Of a stretch of DNA of 28,578 nt, positions 1 through 7,843 are shown one piece after another. The DNA lies in contig DATKDQ010000033.1 in the NCBI GenBank assembly GCA_035544635.1, forward strand, positions 1 through 28,578, given 5' to 3'. The stretch is from DATAFT01 sp035544635 (GTDB lineage: Bacteria; Acidobacteriota; Thermoanaerobaculia; Multivoradales; Multivoraceae). The position numbers and the translations under genes were made by a program. Position 1 is the first letter of the stretch. Each line of letters opens with the position of its first letter. The notes beneath the pieces are model-generated. The model was given only the letters and a program-made list of their open reading frames with translations. It made no database searches and was not told the DNA's origin.

Positions 1-676
1 GCGGCTCGGCGGGTTGGCGATGCACCCAGGCCTCGTCGCGGCCCAGATAGGCGAAGTCTCTGGCGGGGACCTGCGGTGCGGCGGCGAGCGGGAACACCTG
101 GTGCAGAATCGGGTGATCGGTGGGGAGGTCCTGCCAGCGGCACTCGGGGAGGACCCGAGCGAACTCGCTTTCCAGGTTGCGCCACTCGGCGGTTCCCCAG
201 AAGTCGTCGATCCAGAGAAATCCGCCCTTGAGCAGATACTCGCGCAGGCGCTTGGCCTCCTCGGCGGTGAGCTGCATCCAGCCCACATCGGACATGTAGA
301 GGAACGGGTACTGGAAGATGTCGCGATCGGTGAGGCGGCGCGTCACCGCCTCCATGTGCGGGTCTGTCGTGGTGAGCTCCCGGAACCGGTGAAGAAAGTT
401 GCGATCCGCCTGGGGGAAGTCGGTTTCCCACCTGAGCCAGTAGCGGCCGTCGTAGAAGTAGAACGACTCGCCGTAGCCGCCGCTGCTGTCGTACTCGACG
501 CGCACGAAAGTGAACGCCGCGCCCTGCGGCGCCGCCGCGACCGAGTGAGCCCGCTCGCGTGCGCCCTCGCTGCGCGCGGGCGCCGTCACGAGCGACGCGA
601 GCAACGCGGCCGCGAGCGATACGAGGGAGAGCGGCGCCGGCCTCGTCCTCCAGCGCCCCACGACACGCCTCTTCAC
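1..676 (-). CDS. DUF4159 protein A, partial (C-terminus beyond window edge)
   Basis: I read this on the minus strand from a GTG at 676, with a GGAG ribosome site about 9 bases upstream; about 225 codons are visible. The N-terminus is a typical Sec signal: basic residues (KRRVVGRWRTR), then a hydrophobic run (LSLVSLAAALLASLV), then a small-residue cleavage area (APARSEG). The mature part shows the DUF4159 pattern: FTFVRVEYDSSG near the start, YPFLYMSDVGWMQLTAEEAKRLREYL in the middle, and GGFLWIDDFWGTAEW followed by a DHPILHQVF segment. DUF4159 is a domain of unknown function with a probable glutamine-amidotransferase-like fold; the protein is expected to be exported. It is divergent from protein B (894) across a 217-base gap, and a third paralogue lies at 7840. 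The family call is strong, the function unknown. An open frame on the opposite strand here is a composition shadow. Confidence 0.88.
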   Translation of the reverse strand, partial: MKRRVVGRWRTRPAPLSLVSLAAALLASLVTAPARSEGARERAHSVAAAPQGAAFTFVRVEYDSSGGYGESFYFYDGRYWLRWETDFPQADRNFLHRFRELTTTDPHMEAVTRRLTDRDIFQYPFLYMSDVGWMQLTAEEAKRLREYLLKGGFLWIDDFWGTAEWRNLESEFARVLPECRWQDLPTDHPILHQVFPLAAAPQVPARDFAYLGRDEAWVHRQPAEP

Positions 677-893
677 ATTGCTCGCTCCATCCTCTCTACG
701 ATACCGGAGAAGGACGGGCACGCGTTCCGCAGGATGCCCCGTGGCCGCCCGCGGCCGCGAGTGCGGGCGGAGGGCGGCCCGATGCTCGAGCGTGAAGCTT
801 TCACCAGGGAGCGGGAATCAAGTCTCCACCGGCAACGTTGCGCAAGGCGAAGCGCGCCGGGCGATCCTGAAGCTTTGGGATAGCATCGATACG
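677..893. promoter_or_regulatory. Divergent intergenic region between two DUF4159 genes
   Basis: These 217 bases separate the GTG of protein A from the ATG of protein B, so both promoters should lie here. On the plus strand a TAGCAT at 881-886 resembles a -10 box and ends 7 bases before the ATG at 894, with no convincing -35. The stretch also holds GC-rich self-complementary sequence around 740-780 and a short palindrome, GTGAAGCTTTCAC, near 791-803. No further gene is seen. The promoter assignments are tentative. Confidence 0.35.
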
Positions 894-1841
894 ATGAGGG
901 CACCTCTGCTCTACATGCTGGTCGCGTGGACTGCCCTCCTGGGTGCGCCGCGCGGAACGGGATGGGTGAGGCTGGCCCATGGGTCGGAGGGGGTTGAGGG
1001 GTTGACCCAAGGGTGGGAGGGGATCGAGCTGACCCATGGGCGGGAGGGGGTCCAGCGGCCGGCCGGAGCCGGCGCCCTGGCCGCCCACGATGCCGAGGAC
1101 GACGGCGCTCTGGACTGGGCGCTGCGGGCTCATCGCGAGCTCCGGGCCTACTGGCCCTATCCAGTGGAGCCCCATCGCGAGTTCTACTTCACGCGCGCCT
1201 TCTACAGCTCGGGGCGCAACGACCTTTTCCGCGGGTTTCCGAGCTGGAGCGTCGACTTTCCCAAGGCCGACCTGCAGTTCGTGATGGGACTGAAGCGGCT
1301 GGTCAACCACCTCGATGCCTACGACTACGAGAATCCGATCTCGCTGGGCGATCCCGAGCTGCTGCGCTATCCGTTCCTCTACGCCGTCGAGGTCGGCTAC
1401 ATGTCGCTGACCGAGCCCGAGGTGCTCGGCCTGCGCCGCTATCTCGAGCACGGCGGTTTCCTGGTGGTGGACGACTTCTGGGGCTCGCGCGAGTGGGCGA
1501 ACTTCGAGCGCGAGATGGGCCGCATCCTGCCCGGTCGCCCGATCGTCGAGATCCCGCGCGACCATCCGATCTTCCATTCGTTCTACGACATCGACGAGAT
1601 CATCCAAGTCCCCAACGTGGGGCAGGGCCGCTTCGGCGGGGTCACCTACGAGCAGGACGGCTACGAGCCGTACGTGCGCGGAATCTTCGACGACGAGGGG
1701 CGGCTGATGGTCGCGATCAGCTGGAACAGCGATCTCGGCGATGCCTGGGAGTGGGCCGAGGATCCATTCTATCCGCTGCGGTTCTCCACCTACGCGTTCC
1801 AGGTGGGCGTCAACCTGGTCGTCTACGCCATGAGCCACTGA
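894..1841 (+). CDS. DUF4159 protein B, secreted, with short tandem repeats
   Basis: This is a 315-residue protein. I chose the ATG at 894 because it begins a signal peptide (MRAPLLYMLVAWTALLGAPRG); the frame is open further upstream, but that part looks non-coding. The DUF4159 domain covers about residues 95-313. It has YPFLYAVEVGYMSLTEPEVLGLRRYL, then GGFLVVDDFWGSREW, a DHPIFHSFYDID segment, a WNSDLGDAWEW segment, and a closing FQVGVNLVVYAMSH. Between the signal and the domain are three imperfect 9-10 residue repeats of the form L(A/T)(H/Q)G-x-EG(V/I). No ribosome site precedes the ATG, so translation may be leaderless. The gene is first in the plus-strand cluster, and its stop is followed after 3 bases by the next start. 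The biochemical role of the family is not established. Confidence 0.9.
   Translation: MRAPLLYMLVAWTALLGAPRGTGWVRLAHGSEGVEGLTQGWEGIELTHGREGVQRPAGAGALAAHDAEDDGALDWALRAHRELRAYWPYPVEPHREFYFTRAFYSSGRNDLFRGFPSWSVDFPKADLQFVMGLKRLVNHLDAYDYENPISLGDPELLRYPFLYAVEVGYMSLTEPEVLGLRRYLEHGGFLVVDDFWGSREWANFEREMGRILPGRPIVEIPRDHPIFHSFYDIDEIIQVPNVGQGRFGGVTYEQDGYEPYVRGIFDDEGRLMVAISWNSDLGDAWEWAEDPFYPLRFSTYAFQVGVNLVVYAMSH
970..1058 (+). repeat. Three degenerate 27-30 bp tandem repeats inside DUF4159 protein B
   Basis: Three successive units share a core of the form TGNCCCANGGGNNGGAGGGG and encode LAHGSEGVEG, LTQGWEGIE and LTHGREGVQR. They lie between the signal peptide and the DUF4159 domain and keep the reading frame. 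Confidence 0.7.
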
Positions 1842-1844
1842 CGC

Positions 1845-4133
1845 ATGCCGCAGGCCGACTCGCTCTTCGAGCTGCTGTTCAAGTACCCGCCCCCGACGTT
1901 CTCTTCCGGGTCCCTCCGGTTCTCGCCGTCGTGGCTGCTCCTCGCCGCCGCTGCGGCGCTGCTGGTCGCCGCCGTCCCCGGTCTGTGGCGCTACTGGCGG
2001 CAAGGCCGCGGCTGGGCCCGGCTCCTGGTGGCGGCGCGCCTGCTCCTGCTCGCCGTGGTGGCGCTCTGCCTCGCGCGCCCGATGCTCGTGCTGCGCACCG
2101 CGGTGCCGCAGGAGAGCTTCGTCGGCGTGCTGGTCGACGACTCGCGCAGCATGACCATCGCCGACGCCCAGCAGCTCCCGCGCGGCGAGGCGGCGCTGCG
2201 CCTGTTGGGAGTCGAGGGCGGCAACCTGCTGGGCGCGCTCGGCGAGCGCTTCAAGGTGCGGCTGTTCTCGTTCGCTGGCGATGTGCGCCGGGTCTCGACC
2301 CCGGAGGAGTTGCGGTTCCAGGGCGCCTCGAGCCGGCTCGGCAGCGCGCTGGTGCGCGGCGCCGACGAGCTCGACGCGGTGCCGCTCGCCGGTCTGGTCG
2401 TTCTCACCGACGGCGCCGACAACTCGGGCGAACCGTTCGAGGACGCCGTGCTCGAGCTGAAGAGCCGAGGCGTGCCGGTGTACGCGGTCGGCCTCGGCAG
2501 CGAGCGCTTCGACCGCGACATCCAACTGAGTCGGGTCGAGGCACCCCGGCGCGTCCTGCGCGGCTCGTCGCTGATGGTGGAGGTCACGCTGGAGCAGACC
2601 GGCTACGCCGGCGAGGTGGTGGACCTCGAGGTGATGGACGACGGCCGCATCGTGAGCTCCGAGAAGGTGCGATTTCCTGCGACCGGCGAGGCCGTGGTCG
2701 CACGCGTCAGCTTCAAGGCCGATCAGGGCGGAGCGCGGCGGTTCCAGTTCCGCACCGCGCCCCAGCGCGGCGAGGCGGTGGCCGAGAACAATCGCCGCCG
2801 GGCGCTGATCCAGGTCGACGACCGCACCGCGAAGGTCCTCTACTTCGAGGGTGAGCCGCGCTTCGAGCTGAAGTTTCTGCGGCGCGCGGTCGCCGACGAC
2901 GGGAACCTGCAGCTCGTCATCCTCCAGCGCACCGCCGAGAATCGCTTCTCGCGCTACGAGCTCGACCACGAACGCGAGCTCGAGGGCGGGTTCCCGATCA
3001 CGCGCGAGGAGCTCTTCCGCTACGACGGCCTAATCCTCGGCTCGATCGAGGCGAGCTTCTTCACCCACGACCAGCTGCGCACGATCGCGGAGTTCGTCTC
3101 CGAGCGGGGCGGCGGGTTCATGATGATCGGAGGCCGCCGCGCGTTCAGCGAGGGCGGCTGGAGCGGGACCCCGGTGGCCGACCTGCTGCCGGTGGTGCTG
3201 GCGCCCGCACTGGGCGGAGGGGAAGGCGAGCCGTTCTTCGCGCAGCTCCGAGTCGAGCTCACGCCCTGGGGCCGCAGCCACCCGGCGCTGCAGCTCGCGG
3301 ACACGGAGGAGGCCTCGCTGGCGGTGTGGCAGGGTCTGCCGCAGGTCTCGACGTTCAATCCCTTGACGCAGGTCAAGGCCGGCGCCACCAGTCTCCTGGT
3401 CGGCAACGGGGAGGGTCTCCCCGGAGAGCAGGTCGTGCTCGCGTATCAGCGCTACGGGCGGGGCAAGTCGCTGGCATGGACGATTCACGACTCCTGGCAC
3501 TGGCAGATGCACGCCGACGTCGCGGTCGATGACCAGAGCCACCAGACGCTGTGGCGACAGCTCCTGCGCTGGCTGGTGAGCTACGTGCCAGCGCCGGTCG
3601 AGGTGCACGCGGCATCGGACATCGTCGCTCCCGGCGACCGGGTCGAGATTCGCGCCGAGGTCCGCGACCAGAAGTTTCTGCCGGTCAACAACGCGATCGT
3701 GAGCGCCACCGTAAGAAGCCCGGGGGGAGAGGAGACCACGGTGCCTCTCGACTGGACGGTGGAGAAGGACGGCGAGTACGTGGGTGGGTTCGCGGCGGCC
3801 GAGGAGGGGCTGCATCAGATCCGCGTCGACGGCAGGACGCGGACGCACGACCTGGGGCGGGGCGTGGCCTGGGTCGACATCGCATCGCTCGAGGAGGAGC
3901 TCTACGACGCTGAGCTTCGACGCGCGTGGCTGGAGCGGCTGGCGACCGAGACCAAGGGCCGCTACTACCGCCCCGAGACCGCCCATCGCATGGTGGACGA
4001 CCTGACGCTCGGCACCGAAGGCTCGACCCTGCTCGAGCGGCGCGATCTGTGGGACATGCCGATCGTCTTCCTCCTGCTGGTGGTGCTCCTCGCCGCGGAG
4101 TGGGGCGCGCGGCGCCGGCTGGGTCTGGCATGA
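1845..4133 (+). CDS. Membrane protein with VWA-like and glutamine-amidotransferase-like domains
   Basis: This is a 762-residue protein. Two N-terminal membrane helices (about residues 29-48 and 58-82) are followed by a VWA-like domain with an intact MIDAS start D98-x-S100-x-S102 (VDDSRSM) and a later LTDGADNSG strand. Next come an Ig-like stretch and a GATase1-like domain (around residues 360-470) containing RGGGFMMIGGRRAFSEGGW, and a second beta-rich domain. A final membrane helix (about 737-757) is followed by a short basic tail. The layout matches the large VWA/GATase-like membrane proteins commonly found beside MoxR and BatA genes. The bulk is probably periplasmic, anchored at both ends. 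No catalytic triad cysteine of a true amidotransferase is evident in the GATase-like part, so a binding or scaffold role is more likely. The start lies 3 bases after the previous stop, and the stop overlaps the next gene by 4 bases (ATGA). Confidence 0.85.
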   Translation: MPQADSLFELLFKYPPPTFSSGSLRFSPSWLLLAAAAALLVAAVPGLWRYWRQGRGWARLLVAARLLLLAVVALCLARPMLVLRTAVPQESFVGVLVDDSRSMTIADAQQLPRGEAALRLLGVEGGNLLGALGERFKVRLFSFAGDVRRVSTPEELRFQGASSRLGSALVRGADELDAVPLAGLVVLTDGADNSGEPFEDAVLELKSRGVPVYAVGLGSERFDRDIQLSRVEAPRRVLRGSSLMVEVTLEQTGYAGEVVDLEVMDDGRIVSSEKVRFPATGEAVVARVSFKADQGGARRFQFRTAPQRGEAVAENNRRRALIQVDDRTAKVLYFEGEPRFELKFLRRAVADDGNLQLVILQRTAENRFSRYELDHERELEGGFPITREELFRYDGLILGSIEASFFTHDQLRTIAEFVSERGGGFMMIGGRRAFSEGGWSGTPVADLLPVVLAPALGGGEGEPFFAQLRVELTPWGRSHPALQLADTEEASLAVWQGLPQVSTFNPLTQVKAGATSLLVGNGEGLPGEQVVLAYQRYGRGKSLAWTIHDSWHWQMHADVAVDDQSHQTLWRQLLRWLVSYVPAPVEVHAASDIVAPGDRVEIRAEVRDQKFLPVNNAIVSATVRSPGGEETTVPLDWTVEKDGEYVGGFAAAEEGLHQIRVDGRTRTHDLGRGVAWVDIASLEEELYDAELRRAWLERLATETKGRYYRPETAHRMVDDLTLGTEGSTLLERRDLWDMPIVFLLLVVLLAAEWGARRRLGLA

Positions 4134-5134
4134 CGGGCCGGGGCGCGGCGGTGGGGCTGGCGGTGCTGCTCGGCGTCGCCGCGCCGGGCGCCGCCGCCAC
4201 CCACCTGCTGGTGGTCAGCGGGCTGGGCGGAGACGAGACCTACTCGGCCTCCTTTCACGAGTGGTCGCTGAACATGATCGACGGCGCGCTCGCGGCGGGA
4301 GTGCCCCTGTCGAACGTGATGTACCTCGCCGAGGATCCGTCGCGCGACGAGCGGCGGATCGCCGGCGACTCTCGCAAGGCGACGATCGAGTCCACCCTGC
4401 GGACGATGGGCGACGGCGCCGGCGCGGACGGCGAGCTGTGGATCGTCATCTTCGGCCACGGCTCGGCTCGCGGCGGCGAGGCGACGGTGAACCTTCCGGG
4501 GCCGGATCTGTCCGGCGGCGAGCTCGCCGCCATCCTCGACACCCTTCCGCCCCGCCGCATCGTGGTGGTCAACGCGTCGAGCGCGAGCGGTGAATTCGTG
4601 CGGTTGCTGTCGGCGCCGGGGCGGGCGATCGTGACCGCCACGCGGTCCGTCACCGAGCGCCACGCGCCGGTCTTCGGGAAGTACTTCAGCGAGAGCTTCG
4701 TCGACAACCAGGCCGACCTCGACAAGGACGGCCGGGTGTCGCTGCTCGAGGCGTTCGAGTACGCGCGCGCGGCGGTCGAACGTTTCTTCGAGGGCGACCA
4801 GCGGCTCAGAACCGAGCATGCGCTGCTCGACGACGACGGAGACGGCAGAGGATCGATGACTCCGGCGCCTGCGGGCGAAGGCGACGGAGTGGTCGCCAGC
4901 CGACTGTTCCTGGGTGACCGCTCCGCCATCCAGGCGGCCGATGCTTCGCCGGAGCTGCGGCGGCTCCGGGAGCGCAAGGACGAGCTCGAGGAGCGCATCG
5001 CGGAGCTGCGCGCGCGCCGAGGGTCGCTCGAGGAGGGCCTCTACCTCGAAGAGCTCGAGACGCTGCTGCTCGACCTGGCGCGCACCAATCAACAGATCGA
5101 GCGGCTGGCGGCTCCGGCGGAGGAGTCGAGCTAG
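4130..5134 (+). CDS. Secreted C13/caspase-like protein without catalytic cysteine, EF-hand loop, coiled-coil tail
   Basis: This is a 334-residue protein. The ATG at 4130 overlaps the preceding TGA and starts a signal peptide (to about residue 23). The core resembles clan CD peptidases (legumain C13/caspase fold). The catalytic-His motif FGHGS (H110) follows a hydrophobic strand, and the strand before the usual Cys (IVVVNASSASG) is also present. The position of the nucleophile in the family motif A-C-x-S-G is Ser151 here, and I find no cysteine anywhere in the protein. Residues 196-207 form a canonical EF-hand loop (DLDKDGRVSLLE), and a second acidic loop (DDDGDGRG) lies further on. The last 60 residues are charged, heptad-like and probably coiled coil. 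It may be a calcium-binding pseudo-peptidase acting as a scaffold or binding protein. The fold assignment is good, the function unknown. Confidence 0.78.
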   Translation: MTGRGAAVGLAVLLGVAAPGAAATHLLVVSGLGGDETYSASFHEWSLNMIDGALAAGVPLSNVMYLAEDPSRDERRIAGDSRKATIESTLRTMGDGAGADGELWIVIFGHGSARGGEATVNLPGPDLSGGELAAILDTLPPRRIVVVNASSASGEFVRLLSAPGRAIVTATRSVTERHAPVFGKYFSESFVDNQADLDKDGRVSLLEAFEYARAAVERFFEGDQRLRTEHALLDDDGDGRGSMTPAPAGEGDGVVASRLFLGDRSAIQAADASPELRRLRERKDELEERIAELRARRGSLEEGLYLEELETLLLDLARTNQQIERLAAPAEESS

Positions 5135-7843
5135 ATGATCGCTCCAATCGCTGGGCGGCGATCGCAGCGGGGGCTGCCGGCACTCCTCCTGAGCGCGGCG
5201 CTCGCAGGAGCATGCGGAGTCGAGGCCGGCGCGCAGGACCGTGGCGGGGCTGCCGATCTCCACCGCGCCGGCCGTTACGTGGAGGCGATCGCCGCCTACA
5301 CGGCACTGGTCGCCGGTGATCCCGAGTCCGCCGAGGCGCGAGCGGGGTGGGGCGCCGCGCTGGCCGCGGTGGGACGCTACCGGCAGGCGGCGGAGGGTCT
5401 CGAGCTGTTTCTGGCCGAGCACCCCGATGCTCCGGGCATCCGGCTGGGCCTGGGCACGGCTCTGGCCGAGCTCGGCCGCTACGCAGAGGCGGAGAGGGTG
5501 CTCGGGGCCGAGGTGGAGCACCGCGGGCGCGACCGCCACGCGGCGCGCGCCGAGCTGGGAAGACTGCGGCTCCTCGCCGGAGACCGCGCCGCCGCCGTCG
5601 CTCACTTCGACGCGCTGATCGACGCCTACAACCGCGGTGAGGCCCGGCGCGCGCCGGAGCTGGTCGCGGTCGCGGCCGCCTGCCGCCATCTCGGAGCGGA
5701 GGACCCGCAGCTCTTCAAGGACGCGCTCCGGGCGTTCGACGAGGCCATCGCCGCCGATCCCGGTTCGATCGAGGCCCGGGTCGCGCTGGGCGAGCTCTTC
5801 TTGGAGAAGTACAACGGCACCGAGGCGCGCGGCGAGGTGGAGGCTGCGCTCGCGCTCAACCCCCGCCACCCGGGCGCGCTGCTCGCGCTCGCGCGCGTGC
5901 TCCACTTCGAGGGGGCCTACGCCGCCATGGAGCAGGCCAAGCGGAGCCTGGAGACCAACCCGGGCTTCGTGCCCGCGCGCATATTCACGGCGCAGCTCCT
6001 GCTCGAGCTGGAGGAGTACGAGGACGCCGAAGCCGAGGCGCGTCGCGCGCTCGAGACCAACCCACGCTCGCTCGAGGCGCAGGCCATCCTGGCTGCGGCA
6101 CGCTATCTGCAGGGCGACGACGTAGGCTTCCGTGAGCTCGAGGACGTCGTGCTAGCCGCCAATCCACGCTACGCCGACTTCTACAACCTGCTGGCCGACG
6201 CCTGCGTGCGAAACCGGCTCTACCGCGAGGCGGCCGACTTCGGCCTGCGCGCGGTCGAGCTCGATCCCAAGTCCTGGCGCGGTTGGGGGTTGGCCGGTTT
6301 GAACCAGCTCCGCGTCGGCGAGATCGAGTCCGGGCGGGCGAACCTCGAGCGCGCCTTCCTCGGCGATCCGTACAACGTGTGGTTCAAGAACACGCTCGAC
6401 CTGATCGACACCTTCGCCCGCTACGGCGAGCACCGGAGCCGCCGCTTCACGGTGATTGCGCACGAGAGCGAAGACGAGCTGCTGGCCCCCTATGCGCTGG
6501 CGCTCGCCGAGGAGGCGTACGACGCGCTCGCGCCGCGCTACCGGATCGAGCCGCCGACGCCGATCCGGCTCGAGCTCTATCCATCGCACGCCGACTTCTC
6601 GGTCCGCACCATCGGTCTCGCCGGCATGGGAGCGCTCGGCGTCTGCTTCGGCAGCGTGATCGCGCAGGACTCGCCGCGGGCCCGCCCGCGAGGTCACTTC
6701 AACTGGGGCTCGACGCTGTGGCACGAGCTCGCCCACACCTTCGCCTTGGCGGTCAGCGAGCATCGGGTGCCGCGCTGGCTGACGGAGGGCCTGTCGGTGC
6801 TCGAGGAGCGCAGGGCCCGCCCGGGATGGGGGGACGACCTCAGCCCGTACTTCCTCGCCGCCTGGCGCGACGGCGAGCTGCTGCCAGTGGCCGAGCTCAA
6901 CAACGGTTTCGTGCGACCGACCTCGCCCGAGCAGATCGGGCTCTCCTACTACCAGGCGTCGCTGGTGGTGGAGCTGATCGAGCGCGACTGGGGATTCGAG
7001 ACCCTCCTCGCCATGCTGCGCGGCTACCGCGACCATCGGTCGACCGAGGAGGTCCTGCGCCAGCAGCTGGGAATCGAGTTGGAGGAGTTCGATCGCAGAT
7101 TCGAGACCTTCCTGGAGGAGAGCTTCGGATCCGCCAAGACCGCCTTCGGTCCGGCGCAGGCGAGGCCGGAGGAGGGCGGCGGTGAGGGCTCGATCGAGCT
7201 CCCCGACAGAAGCGACCTCGAGACTGCCGCCCGCGAGCAGTCGGGGAGCTTCCCCGCGCAGCTCTCGTGGGGGCTCTACCTCGTAAGCGAGGATCGCGCG
7301 GCCGAGGCGGTGCCCTTCCTCGAGCGAGCGCGCGACCTCTATCCGCAGTACGTTGGACCGGACAGCCCGTACCTCCTGCTGGCGCGTATCCACCGCGAGC
7401 GCGGCGACGACGAGAAGGCGGCCCGCGAGCTGCGCTCCTTCCTCGCGGTCAACGAGACCGATTACGAGTCTCGGCTGCTGCTCGCGGAGATCGAGGAGGA
7501 GCTGGGTGATGTGGGGGCGGCGCTGCGTGCGCTCGAGGAGGCGATCTACGTCTATCCGCTCGACCTGGAGCTGCACCGCCGGATGGCAAAGCTCTACGCC
7601 GAGTCTGGCGACGCGACCGGCCTGGTTCGTGCGCGCTCCGCTCTGGTAGCTTTGCGGCCGACCGATATGGCGCAGGCTCTGTACGATCTGGCAGAAGCGC
7701 ACCACGCGGCCGGCGAGCCGCGCGAGGCGCTGCGCCAGGTCCTGCGCGCGCTCGATATCGCGCCGGCGTTCGGGGCGGCCCAGCGCCTGCTGCTGCGGTT
7801 GCACGATCCGGCCGGGGGCGGCGGGGCGGGGGAGGCGCCGTGA
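5135..7843 (+). CDS. TPR protein with embedded gluzincin-type (peptidase MA-like) metallopeptidase domain
   Basis: This is a 902-residue protein. The ATG directly abuts the previous stop codon. A signal peptide ends near residue 33 (AGAQD); a cysteine at about 27 makes a lipoprotein conceivable, but the lipobox is weak. Residues about 35-425 are consecutive TPR repeats (for example AGRYVEAIAAYTALVAGDPE). Residues about 430-680 form a peptidase domain with HELAH at 530-534 and, 17 residues on, WLTEGLS with Glu551, the expected third zinc ligand. Residues about 690-890 are a second TPR array. The protein is probably periplasmic and possibly cleaves or binds other cluster products. The zinc ligands look intact, so activity is plausible, unlike for the cysteine-less neighbour upstream. 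The substrate is unknown. The stop overlaps the next start by 4 bases (GTGA). Confidence 0.85.
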   Translation: MIAPIAGRRSQRGLPALLLSAALAGACGVEAGAQDRGGAADLHRAGRYVEAIAAYTALVAGDPESAEARAGWGAALAAVGRYRQAAEGLELFLAEHPDAPGIRLGLGTALAELGRYAEAERVLGAEVEHRGRDRHAARAELGRLRLLAGDRAAAVAHFDALIDAYNRGEARRAPELVAVAAACRHLGAEDPQLFKDALRAFDEAIAADPGSIEARVALGELFLEKYNGTEARGEVEAALALNPRHPGALLALARVLHFEGAYAAMEQAKRSLETNPGFVPARIFTAQLLLELEEYEDAEAEARRALETNPRSLEAQAILAAARYLQGDDVGFRELEDVVLAANPRYADFYNLLADACVRNRLYREAADFGLRAVELDPKSWRGWGLAGLNQLRVGEIESGRANLERAFLGDPYNVWFKNTLDLIDTFARYGEHRSRRFTVIAHESEDELLAPYALALAEEAYDALAPRYRIEPPTPIRLELYPSHADFSVRTIGLAGMGALGVCFGSVIAQDSPRARPRGHFNWGSTLWHELAHTFALAVSEHRVPRWLTEGLSVLEERRARPGWGDDLSPYFLAAWRDGELLPVAELNNGFVRPTSPEQIGLSYYQASLVVELIERDWGFETLLAMLRGYRDHRSTEEVLRQQLGIELEEFDRRFETFLEESFGSAKTAFGPAQARPEEGGGEGSIELPDRSDLETAAREQSGSFPAQLSWGLYLVSEDRAAEAVPFLERARDLYPQYVGPDSPYLLLARIHRERGDDEKAARELRSFLAVNETDYESRLLLAEIEEELGDVGAALRALEEAIYVYPLDLELHRRMAKLYAESGDATGLVRARSALVALRPTDMAQALYDLAEAHHAAGEPREALRQVLRALDIAPAFGAAQRLLLRLHDPAGGGGAGEAP

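Noticed and set aside
14..883. Plus-strand open frame at the left edge
   Set aside because: The minus strand encodes a signal peptide and the DUF4159 core motif with a ribosome site; the plus frame resembles no protein.
801..2969. Long minus-strand open frame (about 722 codons) opposite DUF4159 protein B and the VWA/GATase gene
   Set aside because: Its translation is low-complexity His/Arg/Glu/Ala text with no family motif, while the plus strand has clear domains, signal peptides and coupled starts. It is a by-product of high GC.
3965..5905. Minus-strand open frame (about 646 codons) opposite the C13-like and TPR genes
   Set aside because: No recognisable motifs; the opposite strand is convincingly coding.
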